Shown one piece after another: positions 11,697-24,500 of a stretch of 64,000 bases of DNA (positions within the stretch are counted from its first letter, which is position 1; every line of letters begins with the position of its first letter). This DNA comes from Berberis thunbergii. Its lineage: Eukaryota > Streptophyta > Magnoliopsida > Ranunculales > Berberidaceae. Both the position numbers and the translations under genes were made by a program. The notes beneath the pieces were generated by a model. The model did not search any database. It worked only from the letters and a program-made list of their open reading frames with translations, and was not told the origin of the DNA. The stretch spans positions 62,001 through 126,000 of the forward strand of contig QNQO01000456.1 of the NCBI GenBank assembly GCA_003290165.1, in the 5' to 3' direction.

Positions 11697-12745
11697 CAAC
11701 CAATAAAAAGTTGCATGAGAGAATTTTGGGGTTTTTTATTCCTATTCTAAGTACTAATTCGAAAATTGACTTGAGTGATTCTACGTGGCGAGGAGAGGAA
11801 ACGATGGAGGGAGAGAGGGAGGTGACTGTTCATTTTTTTCGAGATGCGTGCAAGAAAAGTCAATGCATGCATCCTGAGGGGATGATCGGTCCCTTCTCTC
11901 CATCCCTCGCTATTTTCCACGCCCACTTCCTTGACATTTAGAATTTTCGAATTGATTTATGTCAGAGAAGATGGGTAATTAGACATACCCATTCCCTAGG
12001 CCATCAAAATTTGAGGTACTTTTAATTTGGGTTAATTGCTTGTTACCCCTATAGTAAACAAGTATTTATGGAATACCCCTATAATCATTCCATATTGCAG
12101 TCTGCCCTCAAGATTAGCGGTTAACGTGCCTCAGTCGTCTGTGTTTTAAAATAGATGACTAAAATATCATTGATCTATTTAAAGGCTTAGATTGAATGTT
12201 TCGTACCTCGAACATCTCATCTCAAGAAAAAATTATTATTTTTTAATTTCAAATATCTCATCTCAAATAAAATTGAAGATCCAGTTGAAATTACAAACAT
12301 ATCTCGAGGAAAAATGAAGGTTCTAATTAAAATTGTAATCGTATCTCGAAAAATATCTAATAGTGGTTAAAAAAAATGCAAACTTAATCTTCTTCCTCCT
12401 CTGTTTTGCAACCCCGTTGCCACCCTCCCCCTTCTTCTTCCTCGTCCTTCCTCCTCCCTCTTCTTTCGCCTCTGTTTAGCAGCCCCGATGCCACCCTCTC
12501 CTTTCTTCTTGCTCCTTCTTCTTCCTCCTCATTCCTCCTCCTCCCATCTATGGTTGCAACCCCCCTCTTCCTTCCTCCTCGGTGGTTTGCAACCAACCAA
12601 AAGTTGGAATTAGAGAATTTTGAGGTTTTTATTCCTATTCTTAAGTACTGATTCAAAAATTGACATTATGTCAAGAAACAGAGTAATTAGACATATCCTA
12701 GATGGTTGAATTTTTAGGTATTTTTAATTTATCTTTTGCCCCAGA
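11697..12745. repeat. Direct duplication of the Nudix upstream flank
   Basis: Sequence at about 11697-12027 recurs, shortened, at about 12590-12730. Shared blocks in order are AACCAA..AAAAGTTG, AGAGAATTTTG.GG, TATTCCTATTCT.AAGTACT, AAAATTGAC, GTAATTAGACATA and GGTA.TTTTAATTT. The second copy lacks the roughly 170-bp middle part of the first (11772-11940). A truncated Mutator-like sequence sits between the copies. Confidence 0.7.
12028..12590. mobile_element. Truncated Mutator-like element (relative of the 45.5-kb element)
   Basis: It starts GGGTTAATTGCTTGTTACCC, closely matching the terminus of the complete element at 45510-46491 (GGGTTAATTACAATTACCCC, read inward from its right end). Like that element it continues with TCTCGA-rich sequence into a pyrimidine-rich tract (12388-12560). 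No matching right terminus was found before the duplicated flank resumes, so the right end appears lost. ORFs in the pyrimidine-rich tract are low-complexity only. Confidence 0.5.
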
Positions 12746-13024
12746 ACCACGATCAACAAAAATGAGCATAACTAGGCAATTTGATTATTTATTTCATAAA
12801 ATCCCACAACTTCAATTTTGAACATGACAATTTGGACAAGAAAGGCAAGGTTGTTGCATACAAAATTTTGAACAATCATGGTTAAGGGCAAAATGGAAAG
12901 TTAAAATACATCCGAATATAAATCCAACAACAATCTAGGGTGTATGTCTATTTTCTATCTTTCAAGGAGTATATCTAATTTCAAAAATAGTTCTAATTTC
13001 AAAAATAGGGGATGGAGTTGTATT

Positions 13025-13607
13025 TAATGGTGGGCATCTCATCTCGCAATCTCGATCTCGATCTCGTCTCGTCTCGTCCTGTTCCGATTTTTTTGGGTCC
13101 TTTTGGGATTGATCAAACTCATCCCGATCTAGAGTGGCATGAAATCGGGATTAAGATTTTCAATCCTGTCTATCCCATCCCGAATTTATTTATTTAATAT
13201 TTTTTATTATCATTTTTAAATAAAATATTTTATAAATTAAAGTTTAGGATATGTTGAAATTAAATCAATGTAAGATAAAATTTTATATGAAATCTAAATG
13301 AATTGAATTAGTAATTCTAAATGAAATTTAATATTTATTTGACTTTCAAAAAAAAGTTTAATATTTATTTATGTAATATCTATTATTATTTAAGATGTAA
13401 GTTAAATGTATATAAATTTGACATTATTGGTGTGTGAGTAATGTGAGATAAAAATTTTTTGCTATTTTTATTGGAGGATTATTTCAGTACATGTTCATCC
13501 CGTCCCGTCCCGATCCCGTTGGAGATGAGACGAGGTCGATCTCGTCCCAATCTCGAATGAACAGGATGTGATAAGGATAGGTCCATCCCGTCCCGTGCCC
13601 ACCCCTA
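13025..13607. mobile_element. Small hAT element (583 bp) with exact 8-bp target duplication
   Basis: The ends are TAATGGTGGGCA and TGCCCACCCCTA, an inverted pair typical of plant hAT elements. GTTGTATT flanks both sides exactly (13017-13024 and 13608-13615). Inside, next to each end, lie runs of CTCGTCTCGTC / CCCGTCCCGTCCCG, and the middle is very AT-rich. No transposase is encoded. Confidence 0.9.
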
Positions 13608-13615
13608 GTTGTATT

Positions 13616-16480
13616 ACAAATTTCTTCAAATTTCATGAATGGCAACAAACATGTTTGGATTGAAGTTTTAGGCTGGCCTCAACATCCGGAATTTCGTCTG
13701 GGGGAGAGAACCATTTATGCATGTGCGCTTCTCAGATATCTAATCATCACAACAATGCACCTACTTGATTGGTGAGAGAACCATTCACTAAAAAAACGCT
13801 CGGATCTGATGTATTCAATCGACAACACCACCTTTGCGTTACATCTCGCTTCTGATCAGTATTATCCTCGATCCTTCTTCATTTTCACTGAAGACAGTTT
13901 AGGCCAAAGCACATTTTCTATTTTAGTCAGCAAATCTACTACAATAGCTTCCTTGTTCTGATGAATACTTCCTCTCAGCGTCTGAAGTATTGAAGTATTT
14001 TAGGTTTACCTTCCCAGTCCCTTGGAGTGCATGGTCTAGTAGTAGAGAATGTTCATTGCATTCATGCCATAACAGTAAACACTACCAAGTAGCATAACAG
14101 GTTTGGTAGAAAGCCATATACCTGATTGCCAGGAAGAAGAGGGGATTGACAAGAGAAGTATTTGATAAAAATGTGTATCTGTGCATATCTTTATGTCAAA
14201 AAAGTCATCAATATACAGAGTTCAATGGAGAAAAGTCCAGTTCTTCACTCAAGTAGGAGAGTCAAACTAGTAGAGCTCTCAAATTGGAACCTTCAACACG
14301 AATATGAAAAGTATCGCATATGGATGAAGAAGCATTTGGCTCTTTGATACAGTCACCAACTTGAGTGTTTTATCTGACTATCCAGCCATTCAAGCTCTAC
14401 TAGTCCTTATTAGCCGCTGCAGCTAAATCAATCACTAACAGTTCTTGGGACTGCAGCCATGTACAAGGATGCAGTTAAGTTCTCTATCTCGTCCTCCATT
14501 AGATTATCATTGCTGCTCCTACTGAGCTAGCATAAGCTGCTTGTTCATTTTAAACAGTACAATTATCAAAATCAACATGGATTACGAAAGAAATAAACAA
14601 CAGCTCTACCAACTTGGATGATGCTTTATCACTAATACCTGGATAAATTGTGCACTATAATGACGTGTTGTAACATTTCACTCTTACAGGGCTACAACAC
14701 CTCAAAAACATCAGGCATAATCCCCAAAAATAGATGAGTGAACAATAAACAGAAATTCTGCATTGCCATTCAAATCATAGAATCAGAGGAATGGTTTGAG
14801 GTTAGATGCCAAAAAGCATATATATATAAAATCATGGACACTCTAACTATACAGTCTGTTTCCTTTGAACGTTGCTCTGGGTTTTGGATCATAACTTATC
14901 AGGGGTGAGGTGAGGCGCCAAGGTCCACCAGGAGAGCCTTGGCGAAGTAAGGCATTGCTAAGGCGATACCTTTTGTAATTATGACACCTAATAAAATAAA
15001 CTCTACGTAACCAACACTATTAAATGATTATCAATAAATTTAACCATTAAAATAAACAAATATAGAGTCAAGCACCTAAGCAAAATGTCTATTGTTGTCA
15101 CAAAAGCATCCAAAAGACAACCACAACTCTGCAACCGGTGAACTTGCCACACATCATGAGTGCTTCATCCAGAATGAATATCAAGTTCTAATTTTAACGC
15201 TGACCATATCATATCATTTCATGTGGTAGTGTTAACAGACTCTTTGCATCGTTTCATGCAGATTATCTGTTTTCATTTTTCTGAACTAGAATCATTGTCT
15301 TCTAACATTCTGCCACCTTCATAACCTCCTTGCTACCCATGACATCTGTGAAAATACTTTTAGTAATGCTTTAAGCTAACCCTCTCACCGTCACTACCTA
15401 AGTGTAGTAGTTGATCAATGTGTAAGGTTAACAATATTCAGTTTGATACTTGCCAAACTCATCCAGGTTGAACAAAGACAACACTGTAAACATGTCGATT
15501 CAAAATATATCTCACAACTCACACCACAATGGAAACCAAAAGGCAACAACATAAAATTGTTCGAGGACTAGGAAACAGAAACTGGTATAACTTTCATTAT
15601 GAACTGTGTCCACTACCTTCTGATCCTTGGACAAATTTGGTACATAATTTTAGTTTTTATCATAGAAGTCTCCACTTTCTCCTAGTCATGATGCATGCAA
15701 AATACTCAATGGTTCTTATTCATCTACTTTTTGTTGTTTCACAAAGAAATAGAATAAAGAAAAACTGCAGGACATCAAGAAAGGTCGGAGGAGTAACAAG
15801 AGCTCCAACTTACAAATGCCACCAACATTACTAGCTTTCATCATGCTCATTGCTCCTAAAAATTGAGTTAAAAAAAAAAAATGGAGGGTATGGACAAATT
15901 AGAAGTATCCAGGGAACAAACTCAATGCCTCATCAAGGCCAAAGAAGCTCCAACAGATCGCTCAGACACAAGTTCTTGAAACCATATTGTTGAAGTTGTA
16001 GACAGAAACTGAACAAGGCATTGTAGTTACACACAATATTTTGCTAGCTTAACCTGACCCACTTAGCTCCTTCAAGGTCAATTGGTGGAAAATAAACCAA
16101 AGACCCTTCGAAAACCCCAAGTGCTCATAAGAATACAATTGGATGTAAAGGAGTTGCACCCTAAGAACCCTCAAGCCATACCGAGAAAGATGGCAAGAAA
16201 AAGGACTATGATACCTGGATACTTCATTTTGCCCCAAAATTCGTCTTTAACACAATACGAAACACAGATACTTCATGGAGAAAATGCATACTTGTACTTA
16301 TATTGGGTATTCCGCGAACACTTACTATTGATTCCTTCCTAGTTTTTATTACTATTATCTTTGTTTCCCAATGTCAAATGATACAAACATATCATCTACG
16401 TGATAACAAACATATGTTCAAATCTTATTTTATATAAACAAAATATGTGTATATTATTTATGTATGTAAGTGGCAATAAA
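13616..16480. other. Intergenic, no gene recognised
   Basis: Both strands were read; ORFs are short and match no family. A GAGGCGCCAAGG...CCTTGGCGAAG stretch near 14910 resembles the GC-rich tip of an hAT-like element, but no partner end was found. A poly-A run sits at about 15869-15881. Confidence 0.4.
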
Positions 16481-16489
16481 TTTAGGATG

Positions 16490-18260
16490 TTGTACCTGGC
16501 AATAAACATATAATCCACCTTCCAAACACATTTTTGAAATTCTTGTAATAGAGAACCCTTCGAACAGATGGCCTAGAATAGCACGAGCCACTGCGATTGG
16601 TAATCTTCTGTTCGCATTATCCTCTGCGACAGGGTCCAAAATTGAGTTTGACTCTAATTTTGTATTTTGCATTGTACAGTTTTCATTGTGTTTGCAAATT
16701 AATTTTTTTTTTTTACATAACTTTGTAGTTTTGCAAGAATGATTTAGTTTCATTTTCTCTCGGGTTGACCTTGTCTCCATTTATTTGGATGTCTTAAACA
16801 ACATTTTAATGCTAAGTAACTTGTTGCCAATTTATTTTAGTTTCATGTATGGAAACAAACATTTCACTTCATTGAAGCATAAGCAAAGTACATATGCATT
16901 CACAAATCGGAGTCATGACCCTTGAAGTCATCATAGACGTTCCTTGGGTCATCAAAGTCTTGATCATGGAGGTCGACGTGATCTTCCTTGTTGTGATCAA
17001 AGTCCATGCCGAGTTCCGGGCACATGTCATCAAAAACGCTCCTTACAGGTTGAACGATCTTATTCTTCATAGTCTTCCTCGTCGACCATTAAACCATCAA
17101 AAAGCTCTCCACTACCAGTGGGAGCAACATAGACAACCCAAGTAGCACTTGCCTCAGCCCATATATCAGACACTAGAAGTGAAGTCCACCCTCCCATCAG
17201 CCCAAGCTCATGGGCAAACCACATTGATCTCAGTTTTTCCTCCGTTGGCCCTTCAACATCAAGATTAGCATACATGTCATTGTTCCCAAGAGAAAGAGGC
17301 ACGTCATTCTCAGGAGGAGGAGGACTAGGCACTTCGTACCCAGGAAGAGGAGGAGGCACGTCGTTCCTGGAAGAGTTGGATATTTTGCTTTGAGAGAGTT
17401 TGAGGAAAATGAAGTTTTATCTCACCAATTTATAGTGGAAGATGAAGAGCAACCCCTCCATTTACTCCTTCCAAACAACACCATCCATAGCCCCTCACCG
17501 ATTAGACATGACTCTTCACATCTTAACCATTAGCAATGCAACCACCTTACCGATTAGACCTGATGGTACGTTGAAAATCAAAGCACAATGCATGGGGAAT
17601 TCACAAGTCTAACCAGATTATAAGAAAAAAACCAATCTCGATGAAGGAAACGACCTTCGACGGCATCGACAGAGGTTCATGCGAATGGAAGTTAACCCAT
17701 TGCATGAGCCGCTGCGATGGACTCACTCCTACTTGCAGGAACCTCTACATTGGACGAAAAAAATGGACTTTGTCCTAATTTTGAAATTTGGAGTAAATGC
17801 AATTTTTTAATTTTTTTTTTTCAAATTTGTATGGTTTTGAAACTAGAATTATAGGTAGAATCCAACTTCCAAACAATACTTTCAGATTCCACAATTTACA
17901 AATTGTGCAAGTACAAGATCTATACTCGCATGATTCACTACGACCAACTACACCAGGTTCGCATGATTCACTACGACCAACTACACTAGGTTCGCATGAT
18001 TCGCTGCAATGGAGTCCAATTCTGGACTCTGTCCCAATTTTGAGTGTTTGCAATTTTTTTTTTAAATTTTGAAATTCTATGGTTTTACAACAATGTTTAT
18101 AAGAAGAATCCACCGTCCAAATATGTTTGTGACATTCTCATTCTCAAGGTTCATGCAAGCAGTAGGTTTGCATTCGTCTGCACAAAAAAAATTCCAGTTC
18201 AAAGTATCCTTTGCGTTTGGGTGCAAAAAAGGTATGTCTGTGATTTTTCATAAATTTTGT
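16490..18260. repeat. Degenerate direct repeats around the 3' part of the mobile-domain pseudogene
   Basis: Diverged blocks share AATCCAACTTCCAAA-like, GAGCCRCTGCGATGG-like, GTCCTAATTTTGA-like and T-rich GCAATTTTTT segments. They are seen near 16510-16700, 17705-17900 and 18000-18130. Within them, 17925-17998 holds two 33-bp copies of CGCATGATTCACTACGACCA..., with a third, partial copy at 17991-18007. They lie downstream of the PMD domain remains and may belong to the same element. Confidence 0.55.
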
Positions 18261-20669
18261 ATTTTAAATTGAAAGTAATTTCTTAATTTGAAACAACATA
18301 AAAATGACACAATAAAATTGGATGTCATTCAACATAAAATTTAATAGTTTAAGTTACGAAGGTTAAAAAATTCGATAGTTTATATTTGATACTACATCAG
18401 AAGATTCTTTGGTCATGACTCTCCTTGGTTCTTAGGTCATGACCCTTTCCACCAACTTCACCACTGTTAGGATCTACATGTACATTGTCCAAGGTCACAG
18501 GCATAGACATTCCATGCAGCAAGTCACGTCCTTTGTTTTACCTCGAGATAAGTAGTCGCCGCTGCAATCCCAATAGAAGCTTAATTGGTTCACCTCGGTT
18601 GTCACTTGACAAGTTCTAGCACCTGTCAGCGAACGACAACAATATCTCGTGCTTGACCGAGTAGTTCTTGCCAGATCTACCTCTATTCTTCACTTTCGCT
18701 TGAATAAGTGGGTTTGGAATGACATGTACATTCCCCATCTGTCTCATCACTCTATCAGGGTGATATGGTTCTTCGATGTCCAGGCATAACAAACAACCAT
18801 GGAACCATGTGATGCTATGAAGGGGAGTATTTTGCTTGGATTTCACATAAAGGTCCCAAATTACGTGACCATACAATCATGAAACTTAATAAAAATTTCC
18901 AATGAAAAATCATAACAATTAATGAGAAAGACAATGAGATCAATTACTTAATGACACAATTTTACCTCTTCAGGAGACAGGTTGTCGAGATGCTCCCTAA
19001 GAGTGATGATGTTTTCATTCACAACCCCTACACGTTTGGGGCATTCCCGCTTCGCCATAGTGGAGAGATTATCATTCAATGAAATACTTGCGTTACCCCA
19101 AAGGCTGAAATGATCGTATATCCAACTCTACAAACAAAATTATTAATTCAAAAATCGTAAACAACTAAATCAAAATTAACTGAATAACCAAGTGTAAATA
19201 TACCTCCAAAAGCAGCAAATATCCAGATATTTTGCTTGGTACCAACTCTGCTAGCACACCCCAATTGATGATACAAGAAAAGTTCCTACCCACAAACAAA
19301 TTTTTCAGTATCATCCACCTTCATCAGCAACTTCAAATATTCAGTCCAAACCTTTGTTCAAGTCTTATCGGCTAAGATAGTCATGCTTAGGAGAAATAAC
19401 AAGTAACCCCTATCAACTTGTTGTTTACTTTGAAGAGAATTAGTTGCCCTAGTTTTTTCACAACAATTGTCCTTAATAAACTTCATCTCAACAAAACTAA
19501 GATTCTTGTGGACATGTTTATGTGCTTCAGTTTTTTGAATGCCCAAACCTTTAAACAATAATTTCACACATTCCTCCCGCCTTCATTTGTTTTTTTTTTT
19601 CACAGTAAGTGGCTTACCAACGATCGGCAGCTTAATTATGTGATAGAAGTCGTCGATGGTGATGATCATCTCTCCAAAAGGGAGGTGAAAAGTATTGGCC
19701 TCAGGTTTCCAATGATTCACGAAAGCAAAAATCGTCACCTTATCGACACAATCCTTACAATGGGAGATTTAGGGATGGAAACCGCTATTATACACCATTT
19801 GCCTCACTTCTTTGGGCTCCTGCTTCAACTGCCAAACTAAAAAAAAATTATATTGATTTTGACATCTCAATTCATCTCGTTGCTAAATAACAAAAACTAA
19901 ATCAATGTCCAAATAATATAAAAACAAATAAACTTAGATATTTTAAAATATTGAAAATATAATAATTACCTCGTCACCATCTCAAATGGAACGAGACTCA
20001 TGGCCATAGTAATCCTCTAATATAGAACCATCATTGGGACCCTAGAATACTTCACATTTACATTTTCTTCAACTTCATTAGGTCCAGGTTCAACAGAAAT
20101 AGTTGTTTCATCATCATCACTAGCAACATGGTCACCCTCATGTTTGACACCCTTACGTCTGACAACCTCACACTCATGTCCAGCATCCTCATGCTCATGT
20201 CCAACAACCTCACGCTCATACCCAACATCCTCACGTTCATGCCCAACAACCTCACCTTCATGTCTGACACCCCCTGATACTCAACAACCTCATGCTCATG
20301 TCCAACGCCCTCACCCTCACGTCCAACAACCTCACTCTCATGTCCATCATCCTCACGCTCATGTCCAACACCCTCTGCTTGAGATTGTGATTCGGCTTGA
20401 CTTTGCGATAGGATTAGGAGTCTCGCCGATGCTATGCATTTATCAAATTACTCCCCGTTTCATCCTCTCTCATTTTCTTCTTCACTTCTTTCTCTATCTT
20501 TTCTTCCATTCTTTTTTTTCTCTCTTGTATATTTTCTTTACGTTTTTTATTCAATATTCTTCAGGTTAGACACCGTCATTGGCCGTCTGTCACCTTTATC
20601 AGCTCGATCATCCCCACCATTATCACCACCACCAACCAAAGAAGACACGTCTTTGGTCGTGTTTGCCAT
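16900..20669 (-). pseudogene. Plant-mobile-domain (PMD / MAIN-like) protein, decayed
   Basis: Minus-strand translation shows scattered PMD pieces in the right order. They are FVNHWKPEANTFHLPFGEM with the following DDFYHIIKLPIVGKP (about 19750-19610), GYLLFLLSMTILADKT (about 19405-19358), SKISGYLLLLE (about 19235-19200), and HPDRVMRQMGNVHVIPNPLIQ-like sequence (about 18760-18695). The frames are broken by stops and shifts. A start is plausible at 20669 (MANTTKDVSSLVGGG...). An acidic repeat region follows, encoded by the minisatellite at 20150-20376. Proline-rich and acidic sequence at 17359-16900 (ending DDFKGHDSDL, stop 16900-16902) may be its C-terminus or a separate scrap. PMD proteins occur as host genes (MAIN family) and as cargo of Mutator-like and gypsy elements. 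The decay and surrounding repeats favour a transposon passenger, but no element ends were identified. Confidence 0.72.
20150..20376. repeat. 21-bp coding minisatellite in the PMD pseudogene
   Basis: About ten copies of a 21-bp unit (plus strand AACCTCACGCTCATGTCCAAC-like, quoted here as AACCTCACGCTCATGTCC) lie head to tail. On the minus strand one frame reads a Gly-His-Glu-Arg-Glu-Val-Val-type heptad. Near 20269-20285 one unit is 17 bp instead of 21, which shifts the frame and is one of the lesions of the pseudogene. Confidence 0.85.
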
Positions 20670-21299
20670 ACTACACAATCAATTTAAACTTACATAAACA
20701 ATTCTTCAAAAAATTAATGCCAATTTTTGGGTGCTAAATAATCCTTAAAAATATTCAAATTAATTTACAATGTTTGGAGCTCACTAATCGAATACCTAAT
20801 CGCACATGACATGGTATTAGTTCAATTTACGGTTTGAGATAAAAATTACCCCTCTACAATGTGGGTTTGCCTTCGTTGAATGAACCCAAATCGCACACCT
20901 AATGCCAAACCAAATCGCACACATAGTCCTTCATGAGCAAATCACACCAACTTGCGAGAGTGGGGGAGAGAGTAACCTTTTGAGAGAGTGGGAGGGACGA
21001 TGAACCCTGTTGGGTTTTGGGTGAGTCGAATGGGAGATTGGGGGAGAAAGTGTCGGTTCAGTTGGGAAGGGAGATGCAGTGGGAGCTTTCAATCGAACAA
21101 AAAAGCAAGGAGGATCGAAGACAATATGAGAAAGTTGACAGGAAAGGGAGGTTTCTTTTTTGATGGTCTGAAATTGGGAAGGAAGTGAGTTTTCCTTATA
21201 TGAATGGTGTGGAAAAAACATTGGTATGAGAGAGAGTGCATGGTGTGGGAAAGTAAAAATTAGATGGATAGTGTGAGTGAATGCAAGTTCTGATGCCAA

Positions 21300-21535
21300 A
21301 TAATCAATGTCTTTGTGAAATATCATGGTTGTATTATCAATCACATTTACATAAATGTTATTAATTGTTTGTTTGTGAATGTCATAGTTATATAATCTAT
21401 CTCATGTACATGATTGTTATGAACTATTTGTTGGCATTTGTGAATGTCATAATTATATAATCTATCTGTTGTACATAATTGTTATCAATTGTTTGTTGGG
21501 ATTTGTGAATATCATAGTTGTATTATCAAGACTCG
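21300..21535. repeat. Tandem repeat of about 70 bp
   Basis: Three to four diverged copies of a unit containing TTTGTGAATGTCATAGTTAT, ATAATCTATCT.TTGTACAT and GATTGTTATSAAYT. The outer copies are partial. It lies 0.6 kb upstream of the PMD pseudogene start and could be its subterminal sequence. Confidence 0.75.
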
Positions 21536-24500
21536 TCCATTTCTTAGGTGATGTTCCACAAACCAAACCCATCAATGAATTGGTTAGAACCTATTAAAGA
21601 GAGCTGCTCTTTTGAATATGCAATTAGGGTCTGATTGCATCAACCTCTACTAAAATTCTATCATAATCACATTTGAAGTTAAATTTTACCTGAGCATTTC
21701 CAAGATAATCTCCCCTTCATTCTTTGTCAATAATGACCTGTTATGCATAAAATAGCAGTATTAGTGAGGTGGGATCCCACTGTATACATAACATCCTAAC
21801 CAGACAAGTGGCGAATTTTTAAAGGAATGTGTTTCAATCTCCTAAAGTATCAAGTGAACCAAATTAGAAAGAGCATTGGTTTGTCTACCTCTCCATGCTC
21901 AAATGGGAACATTCTCCCTCACCAATATTCTAATGTGTTCCAACCCAATTATTGCATTTTTAATTTTGACCCTTAACAAAAAGGTGTATCTTGGTATAAC
22001 CTAAAAAGAGCACCCCCAAGCCCCAACTAAAAATGGTCCTTTTACCATACACTTTGTTTTTCCAAGTTCCATTGCTGAAAATGAAGACGGTGGTTGTACA
22101 TAGTATTGTCAACTTCAGTAAGAACACTGTCATAATATGCTAAAAAATGGAGTAAGATGAAGCATGTAAACCAACTTTTTTATCTGAATTCATTTGGGAA
22201 TGGAATAGGGACACTGTGATGGCATTTAGACTTTTGCTTGCATTTCTCTAAATCCCCAAAGCAAAGCAAAACAAAACAATAATAAGCTTTGTTTGTCTAG
22301 GACAAGTTAGTCCTGAAGGCAGAAACTAACCCATAACCTACCTTTCTTGGTTATTAATTTGTCCGGTCTACAACATAGCCCATAAATATATAACTAACCA
22401 AATTATTTAACTGATACCTGATCCTTTGTTCCTGATATCTACTCTGTAAATCATCTAATGTGAATGAATCAAACAGAAAAAACAAAGAATAGAGTGAAAT
22501 ACCTTCAAACATGTGTTTGATATCCCCTCTCAATCTTCACTCCTCTTGCTTCGTCTTCTTTTCATCTGTAAGGCACAAGATTACAAGCCAAAGAGCTAAA
22601 TGCCAAAAAAAAAATAATAATAATACTCATATCGCACTAATGCACAAGCATCAAATTAGTATATGTATGGAAGAAACACAATTCAATTTAATAATTAAAA
22701 CTTAGTACAAACAACCTGAGCTTGCCTGAAATTGGAAAGGAATTTTTTTCAAACAATCTGCCATAATCAACGAGGTATGAATGCCCGTAAATAGTATTGA
22801 GGAATTCATCATCATCATCATCATCATCAAAGCACATTCCCAAAACTCTCGGGGTCAGGCTACATGTATTTTGGTTTTCCAAGCAACGCGGTTTTCCCAC
22901 ATATCCTGGCCTAATACAAGCTCGAGTATGTCTTCGTTCACCGCCTTCATCCAAGTTTTCAACGGTCGTCCCCTCCACTAACTTGTCAATTTAGACATGT
23001 ACATCATAACATCAAGTTACTATTATTGCACCATACATACCAAAATACCATAGAATTCTGAATTGATTCTCATTATGCAAGTTAAATGTACAAAAGTGTT
23101 ATTCAATGAGAATTTAGATTACCCCATTGGAGGAGTCCGACCGACTCCATTGGAGAGAAGGAACCGGCGGTATTCGTCTTGGTGATGGGTGGTGTCATTG
23201 CTGATGATCAAGTTTGATGCTTGGCTATGGCAAATATTAAATTTTATTTTTATTTTTCTTACCCTTAACCCCTCCCACCCCATACCGCTGGTAGGTATTG
23301 AACCCAAGATGTGGAGGTCAAACCACCACAGCCTTAGCCAACCAACCTGGCTACCTTTGGCTGGCTATGGCAGATAAGAATTGAAAATATCCATACAAAA
23401 GAAGAGTAAAAACAAACCTTCTCATCATGTCAAATCAAATATCAGTGCTTGGTTTTGTTGAAGCAAAAAAGGAGAGCAACAATTGTGCTGAAGCTGAGAG
23501 ATGATAAGAGTGATGGGGTCTGAGCTGAGATAAGGCCAAGGTACACACACTTTGCATGCAAGTTGCTGAGGAGAAGTAGAGTTTGTGGGAAGGAAAGCAA
23601 CAAGCGTGACATTGAATGCAAATGATGCAATGGGGAGATAGGGGTTTTTGTGTGTCATTTGGAGTCAGATATATGGAGCCATCCACCTCAATCCATTCTC
23701 TTCATTGTCTCACTCACACTTTACCTTTGTAGCCAGCATGCACATAGCTGGTTAAGCAGAGCAGATCAGTTGCAAAAGGTGTTAAGGTACAAAACCTGAT
23801 GGAAAACGGGTTGGGTTTGTACCACCCACAACTTGGACAATATATAATTTGCAAAATTGCAAAAATTCTAAGATGACTAAAGATGCAGCCCTCACTAAAA
23901 ATAAATAACCAAGACTCTGGCCTCTGCACCAAACAATCGTGAAACAAATTCAAGTCCTAAGAACAAGAACAAGAAGTCAGAAGCTCGTATAATTGTAAAG
24001 TATAAGATTATGCCAACATGAAGAAGGAACTTTTCAGGAAAGTGGAAGTACATAAAATTTATTTCGACATAAAAACAAGCAACGTATCAATAATAAGTTA
24101 TGCTTCCATCTCAGAAATCCCAGCAGGAAATGATACAATCAAAGATTCAATATGTTCGGAAATGTATTTATTTCAAACTTCACATAGAGAAGATTCTTTG
24201 TCGGGTACACAGAATGATTGAACTGTAAGTATATATTCACTTGTTTATGGTTAGGTTTTCTGTTCATAGATTTAACAACTCAATTGCCCCATTCACATAA
24301 AAAGAAACCTGGTGATGAGCCTGACTTTTAAACAATGTGGACTCTGTTTCTCACACAGCTCCTCAGATTCAAATAAACAGCAATGGCCGCGACGCCCATC
24401 GAAAGTGATTGAGATTTGATAGATGTAAAGACTATTTTGGATGATCGGTATTTCTAGGTCTTGTATGGATAATTTTAACAAAGCAAAAAGGAAATATAGA

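Noticed and set aside
12384..12656. Overlapping ORFs on both strands in a pyrimidine-rich tract
   Set aside because: They are Glu/Arg- or Ser/Pro-only proteins produced by simple sequence.
14905..14965. GAGGCGCCAAGG...CCTTGGCG stretch as an hAT end
   Set aside because: No partner terminus or 8-bp duplication was visible.
20144..20569. 141-residue plus ORF rich in Cys/Pro/Ser/His
   Set aside because: It is the antisense reading of the PMD minisatellite and a following T-rich tract.
22688..22978. Minus ORF with an Asp run as a possible secreted cysteine-rich peptide
   Set aside because: Cysteine spacing fits no peptide family I know and the Asp run is an ATC microsatellite; mentioned only as unassigned.
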